NCBI GenBank assembly: GCA_963797255.1
Contig: CAWCOV010000019.1
Span: 372,001-436,000, forward strand
Direction: 5' to 3'
Length of the DNA: 64,000 nt
Origin: JANXZS01 sp963797255
GTDB taxonomy: Bacteria > Acidobacteriota > Terriglobia > Terriglobales > Acidobacteriaceae
A program made the translations under genes and the position numbers. Shown in pieces: positions 8,345 through 18,429 of this stretch. The notes below the pieces were generated by a model. It was not told where the DNA came from. It saw only the letters and a program-made list of their open reading frames with translations, and did not search any database. The number at the start of each line of letters is the position of its first letter. Positions within the stretch are counted from its first letter, which is position 1.

Positions 8345-9499
8345 TTACTCGCCGGGACGCAAATCTTCACGCGCACGTATACGGGCCAGTAAAGCTGGAA
8401 GTGTGCCTATCGCAATAGCATCACGCACACGCTGCATCGTGTCAAGGTAGAAGGCCAGATTATGGAGCGTATTGAGCACTGCTGAGAGCGGTTCCTGTGC
8501 CGTCATAAGGTGCCGCAAATAGGCCCTCGTGTACCTTTGGCAGACCATGCAGCCGCATTCCGGATCGGCCGGACCCTGATCTTCGGCAAAACTGCGGTTC
8601 TTGATGTTCAAACGCCCCTGCGAGGTAAAAAGCAGGCCATGGCGCGCGGCGCGGGTGGGCAAAACGCAATCCATCATGTCGACGCCCATCGCCGCATACT
8701 CAACAATTTCATCAGGATAGCCCACACCCATGACATAACGTGGCTTGTCCGCTGGCAAATAAGAGAGCGTTTGCTCGATGATCTCGCGGGTGAGTTCTCG
8801 CGGCTCGCCGACACTCAAACCGCCGATGGCATATCCCGGAAAATCCATCTCCACTAGCCGACTGGCACACTCCCGGCGGAGGTCGGCGTACATGCCGCCC
8901 TGCACTATCCCAAACAAACTTTGGGACTTACCGGGGAGATCAGCAGCCCAGGGCGTTTCATGGCTATGGGCGTCGAAGTGATCTTTACTACGACGGGCCC
9001 AGCGGAGAGTTAATTCGAGCGAAGTTTGGGCTCGAGCGCGGTCTGCCGGGTACTCCGTGCACTCGTCGAATGCCATGACGATATCTGCCCCTAGAGCGAT
9101 CTGAATCTCCATCGAACTCTCAGGAGAGAAGAAGTGCGAGGAGCCGTCGAGATGGGAGCGGAAGCGAACGCCCTCTTCGCTAACCTTCCGTAACTCGTTG
9201 AGGCTAAACACTTGAAACCCGCCGGAGTCAGTCAGCAGGGCATTCGGCCAGCTGATAAATTTATGGAGACCGCCCATTCGGCGTACCAGTTCGTGGCCGG
9301 GCCGCAAATAGAGGTGGTAGGTGTTGCCGAGGATGATCTGCGCGCTCATCTCCTCCAGCAAGTGCTGAGGAACGGCCTTTACTGACCCTACAGTGCCCAC
9401 TGGCATGAACACCGGGGTTTCTACCGCCTGATGGGGCAGCGAGAGGGTGGCGCGGCGTGCAGGGCCGCCTGTTGCGTGTATCTCAAAACCAAGGGACAT
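8345..9499 (-). CDS. tgt: tRNA-guanine transglycosylase (queuine tRNA-ribosyltransferase)
   Basis: A 384-residue Tgt. It exchanges guanine 34 for a queuosine precursor in tRNAs with GUN anticodons. Seen: the (beta/alpha)8 enzyme motifs GNTYHLYLRPG, LLTDSGGFQVFSL with Asp91, MAFDECTEYP, and PTRAARHG near residue 280, plus the zinc site CxCxxC followed about 25 residues later by His (near 310-340). Length is normal. It lies between an AI-2E-type permease and yajC. queA is not in the window. Confidence 0.97.
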   Translation of the reverse strand: MSLGFEIHATGGPARRATLSLPHQAVETPVFMPVGTVGSVKAVPQHLLEEMSAQIILGNTYHLYLRPGHELVRRMGGLHKFISWPNALLTDSGGFQVFSLNELRKVSEEGVRFRSHLDGSSHFFSPESSMEIQIALGADIVMAFDECTEYPADRARAQTSLELTLRWARRSKDHFDAHSHETPWAADLPGKSQSLFGIVQGGMYADLRRECASRLVEMDFPGYAIGGLSVGEPRELTREIIEQTLSYLPADKPRYVMGVGYPDEIVEYAAMGVDMMDCVLPTRAARHGLLFTSQGRLNIKNRSFAEDQGPADPECGCMVCQRYTRAYLRHLMTAQEPLSAVLNTLHNLAFYLDTMQRVRDAIAIGTLPALLARIRAREDLRPGE

Positions 9500-9559
9500 T
9501 CTTGCCTATTGTACGTGCTGGAAAAAGAGGTTCCCGCCCTTTTGCGACGCTTCAATTGG

Positions 9560-10633
9560 TCAGATCGCCGGGGTAGGCTGATCGCGATCGTCAGAAACGG
9601 TTGGTTCGGCTCTTTGCTTCCAGATGTGCAACAGGGACAGTGCAATTGTGAGGAGAAGGGGGCCTAACACCAATCCCGGGACACCAAAAAATAAGATTCC
9701 GCCAAGCACGGAGAGAAAAATCGGAACGGTATGCAGCTGAAGTCGGGACCCCACGAGGGTGGGGTAGAGAATATTGTCGATGGTACTCACGACCACGCCG
9801 CCCCAGACGGCCATGATGATCGCTTTAGCCCAATGGTCGGTTATTCCTAAATAGACCGCAACGGGTAGCCAGACGAGAAACGCACCGAGGCCCGGAATGC
9901 AGCTCAATGCCAAAGTAAGCATTGCCCACAGCAAGGCTCCCGGAACTCCCAGTGCCCAGTAAGCCAGCCCCGACAAAGTTCCTTGCACGGACGCTACCAC
10001 CAGCCGGCCAAGGACGGTTGCGTAAATCGTATCCGTGACACGTGCCAGCAGGTAGTCCACTTCGCTATCGCCGAGTGGCAGCAACGATCGCAATCCTGCG
10101 AGCGCCTGCTGGCGGTCTCGCGTGAGGAAAAAGAGAACAAACAACATGACTACGATTTGAATGAACGCCTTGAGTGAACTGGAGAGAAATCCGCCGAACC
10201 ATGAAGTTGCAACCCGCGTTGCTGTTTGGATGGATTGTTCAAGATCCAGCCGGTCCGTGATTCCATTGACAACTTTCGCAAGCCTGGGATGGCGATCGAG
10301 CAAGCCCTCTGCGGAGCGCTGGGCCGACCCGTTCCGGGCCACATTCACAACGTCTGAAGCATGCCGCGAAATGCCCGTGACGACCAGCGAAAGCGGCAGA
10401 ATGATGACCACCAGTACAGCGACCATCATGATGAGGGCGGCCAAAGTCGGATTGCCGATTCGACTCTTCAGCAGGTCGTAGGGTCTGGCAGAAATAGTTG
10501 CAAGGACGACTGCCCCGGTGAGTGCCGGCAAGAACGGATAAATAAGTCGGCCGCAGAGGAACAATATGCCGAGTGTCAGGAGAAACAGGGCTATATTCTT
10601 CCAACTGGTTCCCGACGGCGGATCTGCTTCCAT
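9560..10633 (-). CDS. AI-2E-family transporter
   Basis: A predicted 357-residue inner-membrane protein of the AI-2E transporter family (PerM/TqsA-like, UPF0118). About eight membrane helices are visible: two or three near the N-terminus (LFLLTLGILFLCGRLIYPFL), a long soluble loop, then the C-terminal set with AYWALGVPGALLWAML and FFGVPGLVLGPLLLT. The frame continues 32 codons upstream, but the added sequence is atypical and nearly reaches the upstream gene, so the start at 10633 is preferred. The substrate is unknown; members have been linked to quorum signals and to sodium/proton antiport. Confidence 0.88.
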   Translation of the reverse strand: MEADPPSGTSWKNIALFLLTLGILFLCGRLIYPFLPALTGAVVLATISARPYDLLKSRIGNPTLAALIMMVAVLVVIILPLSLVVTGISRHASDVVNVARNGSAQRSAEGLLDRHPRLAKVVNGITDRLDLEQSIQTATRVATSWFGGFLSSSLKAFIQIVVMLFVLFFLTRDRQQALAGLRSLLPLGDSEVDYLLARVTDTIYATVLGRLVVASVQGTLSGLAYWALGVPGALLWAMLTLALSCIPGLGAFLVWLPVAVYLGITDHWAKAIIMAVWGGVVVSTIDNILYPTLVGSRLQLHTVPIFLSVLGGILFFGVPGLVLGPLLLTIALSLLHIWKQRAEPTVSDDRDQPTPAI

Positions 10634-10694
10634 GCCCACGTTGGTTCGGCTCCAGTCTCGACACGGTTCGTTCCCAGCAGGGTATATTCCGGGT

Positions 10695-12920
10695 CTACCG
10701 CCTGTCAGGGAAATACATGCGAATACCAAATCTGCCGACGATGGGTGTCCCCAAAGTCAGCACCGGGGTTCTCCCCACCTGCATCGGCTGATTGGTCAGG
10801 TCTTCCGCGGATGCAAAGACCTGGTAGCGGTGGCCTTCGGGACCACCGAAGCTTTTCGAGTAGTTCGCGTCCAGGCGAAAGTAGCCGTTCAACAGGAACT
10901 GGTTGGCATCGTCGTCATATTGATGTCCGGAAGCCCTGGCCTGGAAACTCAGCGTACCCAGTTTTGTGGTGTGCACGCTCACCTGGAACGTTCCCATATT
11001 CTGCGCCACCTGCGGAATCCAGTTCCCGACAAGTTGAGGTTGCAAGGGAGACTGCGTGACGGTGGCATCAGCGAACTGGTATCCACCCACGATGGAGAGC
11101 CAGCTTCGTGGGGCGGACTCGAAGTCAAGCGAGAGACCACGGCTTTCTATCTGGCCCAAATTTTCACGCCTCTTCAGAACAGAATTCGGGGTGGTCGCGA
11201 GAGTGAGCGCAGTGATTGGTCGATTAACCTGCGTCCAGAAATAACTGGCCCGCAGAGTGGTTGAACGCATTGTGAATTGCGTGCCCGCTTCCCATCCGGT
11301 CGCTCTCTCGGTTTCAAGCCTGGGGTTGGCGAGAGTGAGTTCCTGTCCCACCTGTCCATTGCGATAAAGTTCGTTTGGCGTAGGAGCGCGAAAGGCTCTA
11401 AATCCAGATGCACTGAGCGCAAAACGTTCGCCCAGCCGGCGAACCACTCCCAACCGGGGATTGAAAACATCCTCGCTCAACTGCGGAAGAGGGATGATTG
11501 GTGCGGGGATTTGAACAACGTCGAAGTTGCGAAAGAAATCCACACGGCCGCCCGCAGTCAGAGTCCATTTGCCCGGCGTCCACAGCGCTTCAACGTAAGT
11601 GCCCGTCTGGCGCTGTCTTACGGTGGTATTGACCTGGTTCAAAGAAGGGAAGAGGGTTTCGTAGTCCGCGGCACGAACGTCGCGAGTGTCAGCGCCGGCG
11701 ACCAGCACAAAATTCCGGCCGAAAAACTGTTGCCAGTGGCCAACAAGGCCCAGTTCGTTGGCCGGCGTCTCTGCGTACCGCGTCAGTCTCTCTGTATTCC
11801 GATTTGGACCGATCGAGGAGAAAGTCTGACGATAATGCTCATTGCTTCCATAAGCACGCAGGCCGAGAGTGCCGCCGGAATGATTGCTCCAGTCATAGCC
11901 GCCTGCGTATCGCCAGAGTCGGGTGCCGTTGGTTTGCAGCGGCGTTCCGTTGCTACGAGCCTCGTTGAATCCGCTGCCACGCAGAAAGAGTCTGCTTTCG
12001 GTAGTGTGCCGATCGAAGTAAAGAACAGCATTTTCTGCCTGCACATTGGACGGGATATCGACTGCCCCTCGATATTGCGGAGCGACGAGGGTGAACCCGT
12101 CAGTTGCGAAATAGCCAACGCTCGCGAGTCCCGCCCACGGGCCGTGTATTGCCTGGCCTTGCCCTACTCCCTCCCACGTGTTCTGGCCGCCGTAGCTGCT
12201 CAGAAGCCAAAGCGAATTCTGTGTGGGAAGGACGGGAATCTCGTTGATGACGCCGCCGATGGCACTGGAGCCGTAGAGATCGGACGCGCCTCCGCGCACC
12301 ACCTCGACGGATTGGATCGACAACTCCGGCATCTCCTGCCAATGCACCCATCCGCCAAAAGGATCCAGCTGCGGCACATCATCCGCCACGACGAGTGTCC
12401 TGCTGGCAGCCGTGGAACCGAGTCCGCGCAATGACAGCCCCTGCGATGTTGGATTGGCGACTTTGGAGCTTGAGCGCCGGAATAGCTCCGCACCCGGTAC
12501 CAGACGCAGCTTGTCATCCAGGCTGGGTGAAGCTGCCTGACGCAGTTCTTCCGTTGTCAGCACGCGCACGCTTGCGGGACTCTCGTTGATGGGTAAAGGT
12601 GTGCGGTATGCGGTGACCATGACACTTTGCAGGGGACCGGCTGCGGATAAAACGATGCGCGCCGGCTGTTCCGGCTGAATTGTCACCGTGGCTGGAAGAA
12701 AGCCCGCAGCCTTGACGGTGACCGCGCTTCCGGGGATTGCGTCGAAGCTGCCGTCAATGCCCGTACTGGAGATCGCGCCTGTTCCCGTCTGGATGATCGC
12801 GCCTGCGACTGGCTGGCCCTGCACATCCACCACCGTTCCTTTCACCGCGTGCGGCTGCGCACGGAGAGGCAGGGCGGCCAAAAGCAAGAGTGTCAGGACC
12901 ATTCCGGATCGGCGCAGCAT
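10695..12920 (-). CDS. TonB-dependent receptor with N-terminal carboxypeptidase-like domain
   Basis: A 741-residue outer-membrane receptor. Seen: a signal peptide (about 1-21), a carboxypeptidase-regulatory-like beta domain (about 24-95), a plug domain with ESPASVRVLTTEEL and SLRGLGSTAASRTLVVADDVP, then a beta-barrel of about 500 residues ending in an aromatic C-terminus. At about 740 residues it is of the vitamin B12/siderophore receptor size, not the larger Oar type. It starts only 16 bp after folK ends and an AI-2E permease follows, so it appears embedded in a housekeeping transcript. Its substrate cannot be named. No frame break is seen, unlike the other receptors here. Confidence 0.92.
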   Translation of the reverse strand: MLRRSGMVLTLLLLAALPLRAQPHAVKGTVVDVQGQPVAGAIIQTGTGAISSTGIDGSFDAIPGSAVTVKAAGFLPATVTIQPEQPARIVLSAAGPLQSVMVTAYRTPLPINESPASVRVLTTEELRQAASPSLDDKLRLVPGAELFRRSSSKVANPTSQGLSLRGLGSTAASRTLVVADDVPQLDPFGGWVHWQEMPELSIQSVEVVRGGASDLYGSSAIGGVINEIPVLPTQNSLWLLSSYGGQNTWEGVGQGQAIHGPWAGLASVGYFATDGFTLVAPQYRGAVDIPSNVQAENAVLYFDRHTTESRLFLRGSGFNEARSNGTPLQTNGTRLWRYAGGYDWSNHSGGTLGLRAYGSNEHYRQTFSSIGPNRNTERLTRYAETPANELGLVGHWQQFFGRNFVLVAGADTRDVRAADYETLFPSLNQVNTTVRQRQTGTYVEALWTPGKWTLTAGGRVDFFRNFDVVQIPAPIIPLPQLSEDVFNPRLGVVRRLGERFALSASGFRAFRAPTPNELYRNGQVGQELTLANPRLETERATGWEAGTQFTMRSTTLRASYFWTQVNRPITALTLATTPNSVLKRRENLGQIESRGLSLDFESAPRSWLSIVGGYQFADATVTQSPLQPQLVGNWIPQVAQNMGTFQVSVHTTKLGTLSFQARASGHQYDDDANQFLLNGYFRLDANYSKSFGGPEGHRYQVFASAEDLTNQPMQVGRTPVLTLGTPIVGRFGIRMYFPDRR

Positions 12921-12936
12921 GTCTCTCCAAGGTAAC

Positions 12937-13461
12937 TTAGTCTTCGATTCTCTTCACAGCGTTGACTCCATTTGGCCCATCTTGCGGCAACTCCGCCAGC
13001 AAGGCCGCAATGGTCTTGTTGCAAACCGGATGAACAAGCGCAGGCGCGATTTCCGCAAGGGGCGCCAAGACGAATCGTCGCTCTGCCAGTTCAGGATGCG
13101 GGAGCGAGAGATTTGCAGTTCGTATGACTCTGTTGTCGTAAAGAAGGAGATCAAGATCCAGCGTTCGCGCGCTTTTTGGAGCCATGGCCGCGCGATTTCG
13201 ACCGAAGCTCTTCTCTATCTCAAGGAGCTGCGTCAACAGCTCTTCCGGCTCCAAAGGCGTTTCCAGCGCTACAGCGGCATTGAGGAACGGAGGCTGGTCA
13301 GTGTTGCCCACCGGCTCGGTGAGATAAAGAGAGGATGCCATGACGACACTGCCCAGAGACGACAGGGATCGCTGAGCACGCCGAAGCGTCTCCGCTGGAG
13401 AGCCCGCGTGCGAAGGGAGATTCGAACCAAGGGCGATGTAGGCGCAGGGCATCGAGTCCAT
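12937..13461 (-). CDS. folK: 2-amino-4-hydroxy-6-hydroxymethyldihydropteridine diphosphokinase
   Basis: About 174 residues. FolK transfers pyrophosphate from ATP to hydroxymethyldihydropterin in folate synthesis. Seen: YIALGSNLPSHAG at the N-terminus, the substrate loop PPFLNAAVALET, and the signature RTLDLDLLLYDN near the middle. The open frame begins 34 codons further up, but that part is not FolK-like; ATG at 13461 or 13452 fits the family. It is divergent from nadD. folC is elsewhere in the window (20.97 kb). Confidence 0.93.
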   Translation of the reverse strand: MDSMPCAYIALGSNLPSHAGSPAETLRRAQRSLSSLGSVVMASSLYLTEPVGNTDQPPFLNAAVALETPLEPEELLTQLLEIEKSFGRNRAAMAPKSARTLDLDLLLYDNRVIRTANLSLPHPELAERRFVLAPLAEIAPALVHPVCNKTIAALLAELPQDGPNGVNAVKRIED

Positions 13462-13555
13462 TCTATGGGGCACCCGCGACACCCACGCAATCCCACAAAG
13501 ATCGAAGTAAGAATGGTCAGGTCTTGCCGCTCGATTCCACGATAGGATGCTTCCT

Positions 13556-14239
13556 ATGCGCATTGCCTTCTTCGGCGGGAGCTTCGATCCGCCACACTGC
13601 GGTCATCTCGCCATTGCGCGGGCGGCAGTCGATGGTTTCGGCCTTGACCGGGTTTTGTTTGCTCCGGTAGGCACGCAGCCGCTGAAGAGAGACCTGCAGC
13701 CGGCCGCTTTCGACGACAGGCTGGCAATGGTGCGGCTCGCCACTGAAGGCGAGTCCAAGTTTGACGTGTCGTTGCTGGATGCGCCCAGGGCGGATGGCAA
13801 GCCGAATTACACTCTCAATACACTGCGAACCCTTCGCCGCTCTCTTGCGCCAGAGGATGAGCTGTTTTGCCTTCTGGGAGCCGATTCCTTTCTTTCCATC
13901 CGGCAGTGGAAAGGCGCCGAGGACCTTCTCTTCGCGTGCGACTTTATTGTTGCGGGTCGGCCCGGCTTTGAACTAACCGACCTGCGTTCTGCGTTGCCGG
14001 AGGATGTGCGCGTCGCGGGTAATCCCAGACTATTTTCTCCGGGATGCTTGTCGGTGGGCCTCGAAAGCCCTACGCGGCGACACTCTCGACTCTACCTTTT
14101 GCCGGACCTGAAAGAGGACGTTTCCGCTACGGAAATACGCGCGGCTCTCAATGGGCCTGAAGGTGCTTCGGCAGACGAACATGCGGTGTTGCCTTCGGCG
14201 GTAATCGCTTATATTCGTGCCCACGCTTTGTATCGCTAA
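13556..14239 (+). CDS. nadD: Nicotinate-nucleotide adenylyltransferase
   Basis: About 227 residues. NadD makes nicotinic acid adenine dinucleotide in NAD synthesis. Seen: the nucleotidyltransferase signature FGGSFDPPHCGH at the N-terminus, FLLGADSFLSI-like segment in the middle (here CLLGADSFLSIRQW), and SATEIRAAL near the C-terminus. ATG at 13547 is also possible; 13556 has an AGGA nine bases upstream and places MRIAFFGG at the start as usual. It is followed about 90 bp later by rsfS, the common nadD-rsfS pairing. Confidence 0.95.
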   Translation: MRIAFFGGSFDPPHCGHLAIARAAVDGFGLDRVLFAPVGTQPLKRDLQPAAFDDRLAMVRLATEGESKFDVSLLDAPRADGKPNYTLNTLRTLRRSLAPEDELFCLLGADSFLSIRQWKGAEDLLFACDFIVAGRPGFELTDLRSALPEDVRVAGNPRLFSPGCLSVGLESPTRRHSRLYLLPDLKEDVSATEIRAALNGPEGASADEHAVLPSAVIAYIRAHALYR

Positions 14240-14331
14240 TCCGCATGGATTCAGGCAGAATCGCCGAGGAAGCTGGTACCGTTCTGTTGCCCGCGCTAGG
14301 ATTAAAGAGAATCAGGAGATTAACCGAATAG

Positions 14332-14943
14332 ATGGCATCCCTCGAAACCCGCCGCATGGTGTCTGTCGCCTTCGCAGCCTGCGAAGACAAAAAGGCAGAA
14401 GACACACGCATCCTTGAACTGGATCCGATGGATTCAGGCTTCACCGATTTTTTCCTCATCACCAGCGGAACGAATACGCGCCAAGTGGTAGCGATCGCCG
14501 ACGAAATTGAGATGAAGATGAAACGGGAGTTTCACACCTACCCGAATTCGGTGGAGGGCCGCCGGCAAGGGGAATGGGTTCTGATGGATTACGTGGATTT
14601 TGTCGTTCACGTTTTCCTGACGGAAAAGCGCGCCTTCTACGACATCGAAAGGCTGCGCAAGTCCGCCACCCAGGTAGACCTGGCGCAGTTGAAGTCGACT
14701 TTGAATGACAAGGTGAAAGCTGTCCGGAAGAAGTCGCCGGCGAAAACGGCAGGTGCCGAGCCCGAAAAGAAGCTTGCTGCAAAGAAAGCAACCAGTGCTG
14801 TTACGAAATCCTCTGCCGTAAAGAAAAGTGCTGCGAAGGGCGTTGCTACGAAGGCTAAAGCGAAGGCGGCTCCGGCGAAGAAAGCAACCAAGGCTGTTAC
14901 GAAATCGGCGACTGCAAAGAAAACTGCTCACAAAAAGTCTTAG
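14332..14943 (+). CDS. rsfS: Ribosomal silencing factor RsfS with Lys/Ala-rich C-terminal tail
   Basis: A 203-residue protein. Residues 1 to about 125 are a complete RsfS (Iojap/YbeB) domain: DSGFTDFFLITSGTNTRQVV, EGRRQGEWVLMDYVDFVVH, and FYDIERLR. RsfS binds ribosomal protein uL14 and blocks subunit joining. The remaining 75 or so residues are an unusual basic tail almost wholly of Lys, Ala, Ser, Thr and Val, resembling histone H1 tails, with the decapeptide KKAT(S/K)AVTKS repeated 32 codons apart. Typical RsfS proteins are about 105-130 residues. The tail probably adds RNA or DNA affinity; this is inference. Confidence 0.93.
   Translation: MASLETRRMVSVAFAACEDKKAEDTRILELDPMDSGFTDFFLITSGTNTRQVVAIADEIEMKMKREFHTYPNSVEGRRQGEWVLMDYVDFVVHVFLTEKRAFYDIERLRKSATQVDLAQLKSTLNDKVKAVRKKSPAKTAGAEPEKKLAAKKATSAVTKSSAVKKSAAKGVATKAKAKAAPAKKATKAVTKSATAKKTAHKKS
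14782..14906 (+). repeat. Direct repeat in the rsfS tail
   Basis: Two 29-bp copies, 14782-14810 and 14878-14906, differ at two positions and are 96 bp apart, exactly 32 codons. They encode the same decapeptide pattern, suggesting the tail grew by in-frame duplication. Confidence 0.8.
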
Positions 14944-14994
14944 TTTGTAAGCGATGCTTCTTGTAGGGCTAAATGTAAAAACTGAGGCAAATAG

Positions 14995-15020
14995 AAAGGG
15001 CGCTCTTGCGAGCGCCCTTT
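14995..15020. terminator. Bidirectional terminator between rsfS and the Oar-type receptor
   Basis: An 11-bp perfect stem (14995-15005 with 15010-15020) with a TTGC loop lies between two convergent genes. The stem itself ends in T-runs in both directions (TTTTCC on plus, TTTCTATTT on minus), so it can stop transcription from both sides. Confidence 0.8.
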
Positions 15021-15043
15021 TCCGTGTTGTGTAGCAGGGTTGG

Positions 15044-18000
15044 TTAGAATACGAACTTCGCGCCAAGCTGCATGGTACGTGCGTTGCTTGGGAAAGCCGC
15101 TTGCGGATCGTTGAATGCCGCGCTCTGCGGCTTCAGGAAGTTCGTTGCCAATGCACTGGTATCACCGAAGCTGTTGATCTGGTTCAAGTAGCCCGAAACG
15201 AACTGGGGGTGATTGAACACGTTGAATGCGCCTGCGGCGAATTCAACTGCGTAGCGTTCGGTGATGTTGATGCGCTTGATCGCCGTCACGTCCCAATCAT
15301 TGGTCCGGGGAAGTTCCAGCGTATTGCGGCCTGCAGCTCGAGAGAGCACCCGCGCCAGCAGCGATGTAGTAGGCATCCGGGATTATTCGCCAGGTAACCG
15401 ACGATCGCTCCATTGCTGTTCTTAAGAGTTGTCGTTCCCGAACCGACATTCTTGTTACCAGCCGGATTGATGACAGCGCGATCACCTGCTGCGTCTCCAT
15501 TCAGGTTGGCATCGATGCCGGCAGTAACGGTTGCGAACTCACCCGTCTGCAAGGTCCAGATTGGTGCGATCTCCCAGTTGCCCACGATATTGCGTGCCAA
15601 CCAGTTGTGGCTGCTCTTGAAATAAGGGATATCCCAGAGGAACTGAGCCGTCAGGCGGTTCTTGTGGTCGAGTGCGGAGCGCGAATACTCACCGTTCCAG
15701 TTGTTCCAGTCCTGCGCACGGCGGGGAGTAAGAACGGTCGAGAACACGTCGGCCGTGCTGTTATCCATCGTCTTGCTCCAGGTATAAGCAACGTTGAACT
15801 GGAGTCCGCGTTCAAAGCGGCGCTGCAGCTGGGTCTGGAGAGCCTGGTAGTTGGAAGCGCCGAAAGGCATGAAGCCAACGACGTTGTTGCCATCGAATCC
15901 GGCATTGGCGTAAGTCGGCACATAGCTGGGTACTGCCGCCTTGACGTCGTTGAGGGTCTTCATCCCGTCCAGTTCCGCCTGCGAAGGTGCTCCCGAAATG
16001 AAGGTCGGAAGATAGTTATTGGGCGTGACTACAGTCTGGCGGTTCAAACGATCCTGAACCGAGAGGTGAATTCCACGAGTGCCTACGTAACGGACTTCGG
16101 CGGTGTAGTTCTTGGCGAACATATGCTGAATACCAAGGTTCCACTGCTCGGAATAAGGCAGCTTCTGGTTCGGAACATAAGCGCTGGTTGCTTGTTGCTG
16201 ATCGTGGACTGTGTCGAAAGTCTGAAGACCGCCGGTACCCGGGGGCAGACCGCCATTGGCGAGGAAGTTGGGCGAGCCGGCATCGGGATATCCAGCGTTG
16301 CCTACATCCTGGGTGGAGGAGTACTGGGGTGGCAGGGAGAGAATGCCGAGGTTGTCATACAGTACGTCGACGCCCATACCGAAGCCGCCGCGGATTGACC
16401 AGTCACCCTTGCCAGGTGCCCATGCAATACCGATGCGGGGAAGGAAGTTCCACCTCTGCGGTTCAGGCTTGGTGAATTCGAGGACGCCGGGTACCGAAGC
16501 AGCCGCGTTGACTACCTGCTGGCGCTCGCCGAAAGGAACCGAAGTGAACTCGTAGCGGAGGCCGTAGTTCAGGGTAACGGTGGGGCTTACGCGCCAGCTA
16601 TCATTGGCAAAGCCGTACCATGCAGTCTGGTCGCCATAGTAGAAGAAGTTGCCGCTGCTGCGCTCACCGAACTCGGTGGGGGCCAGGTCATGCAAATACT
16701 CGTCGGTGCCGTACCAGTAATAGTCACCGCGGACGCGCTGCGTGAACGACTGGGGTGAGATGTATTTGCGACCGTCAAAGCCGAACTTCAGGCTGTGGTT
16801 GCCCTTTACCCAGGTTACGTTGTCCGTCGCCTGGTACAGGTTCTGAATCGTCGACTGCGGAGCATTGCCGTCGGGACCGACGTTGATTGCTCCAAGATCC
16901 TCAAAGGTGAGGTTGGGGAACATGTCGAGACCGGGGAAGGCAAAGTCGCCGACCGGAGTGTCGTTGTAATAACGGTTGTAACCCAAGCGGAATTCGTTGG
17001 TGATGTTCGGCGTGAAGTTGTGATACTCGGTCAACGCGATCAACTGGTAGCGGGAAGGCAGCGTGCTCCAGAAGGTGGGCAGATAAGCTGCAGTATCCAG
17101 AGCGTTCTGCTTGTTATAGATGTAGCGGCCGCGGAAGTTGTCCTTCGGGGAGATCGTCCAATCGCCGCTGGCTACGATCGCTTCGTTGTTCGTGTAGGTC
17201 GCTCCGGAGATGGGAAGAAGGCCGATTTCCGCCGGAACAATGTTGCCTGCAGGATTGGTGATCCCAATGGCGTAGGTTCCGCCGGGAGTCAGTGGCGGAT
17301 TTTCCGGAACGGCGCAGGAGTTTGCGACAGTTGTTGGCGATCAGGGGTGCCAGTATGCTCGAGGGCGTCACATACTGGTTCAGCACGCCGAGGTTGGTGG
17401 CGTTCAGGCCCGCAACGCTGTTGATGGTTTGGAAACCAGCAGCAGTCGGAGTGCAAGTCGAGCCGACGACGGATTGTCCGATTGGCTGATACTCAAAGGC
17501 GCCGTAGTAGAAGAGTCTTGTTCTTCAGCAGCGGGCCGCCAACCTGTCCGCCGAAGCGGTTGTTGTCGTAACGCTGGTTCTCGGTGTATCCAGCCCGGAT
17601 CGTGGTCTGATCAATCGCATTCAGATTTCTGTTCTGGAAATACTCATAAGCGCGACCGTGGAGGGAGTTCGTTCCGCTGGTGACGACGACGTTGAACTGT
17701 CCGCCAGTGGAGTGACCGAATTCCGGAGAGAACTGGTTGGTCAGCAGCGTGAATTCCTGAACCGAGTCGTTCGGGACGTTGATCAGTGGTCCGGTTACCG
17801 ACTTGTTGTTGTTGTCGATACCTTCAACCGTGAAGTTGTTGTTGCGGGGACGCTGGCCGCCGATGGCCGGGCCAGTGCCGGCTCCGATACCACCGCTGCT
17901 TCCTACGCCGGGGGCCAGGAGCGACAGATTCAAGACGCCCAATCCTGTCGGCGGCCGTGGGCAGATCCTGGAGTTCCTTGGTTTCGAATGTCTGCTGCAA

Positions 18001-18429
18001 CTGCGCGGTCGTAGTGTCGATGGCTGCCGCAGCAATCGCGGTGACTTCTACGCTGGTTGAAGCGCCGGCAACGGCCAACGTCAATTTGGCGGTGGCGGTG
18101 CGGTTCACTTCAACGTTGAAATTCTGAAGGGTGTACTTGGAGAAGCCCGCTGCCGATGCCGAAATATTGTATTTCCCTGCCGGCAGGTTCTGGATGAGGT
18201 AGTCACCGGAGGCATTGGTCGTCGCGGTGAGTGCGGCATCCGTCGCGAGGTTCGTTGCCGTGACCGTGGCGTTTGCAACTGCCGCGCCGGTCGAATCGGT
18301 CACCGTTCCCGAGATATTTCCGCTTGTAGACTGGGCATAAGCACTCTGGGGAAGAAATGGTACCGCCAAGGTCCCAAGTGCTAGGCCGGCGCTAACGAAC
18401 AGCACTGCCAATTTCTTCGTAAAACTCAT
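15044..18429 (-). pseudogene. Oar-type TonB-dependent receptor, broken by five frameshifts
   Basis: Reading across frames recovers one protein of about 1,128 residues. It has a signal peptide, a carboxypeptidase-like domain (ISGTVTDSTGAAVANATVTA), a plug with NNNFTVEGIDNNNKSVTG, a long barrel, and an acidobacterial C-terminus ending LGAKFVF. Apparent frameshifts lie near 17944-17960, 17505-17520, 17330-17345, 15376-15382 and 15335-15347. The last two roughly compensate over 13 residues. No in-frame nonsense codon was noticed between them, and conserved sequence resumes each time, so base-call errors are at least as likely as real decay. Start at 18429 chosen for MSFTKKLAVL and its signal peptide. 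Ligand unknown; such receptors are thought to import oligosaccharides or peptides. Confidence 0.85.

Noticed and set aside
8074..8376. Leftward open frame between yajC and tgt
   Set aside because: Overlaps the tgt 3' end, unfamiliar sequence, no ribosome site; kept only as part of the intergenic note.
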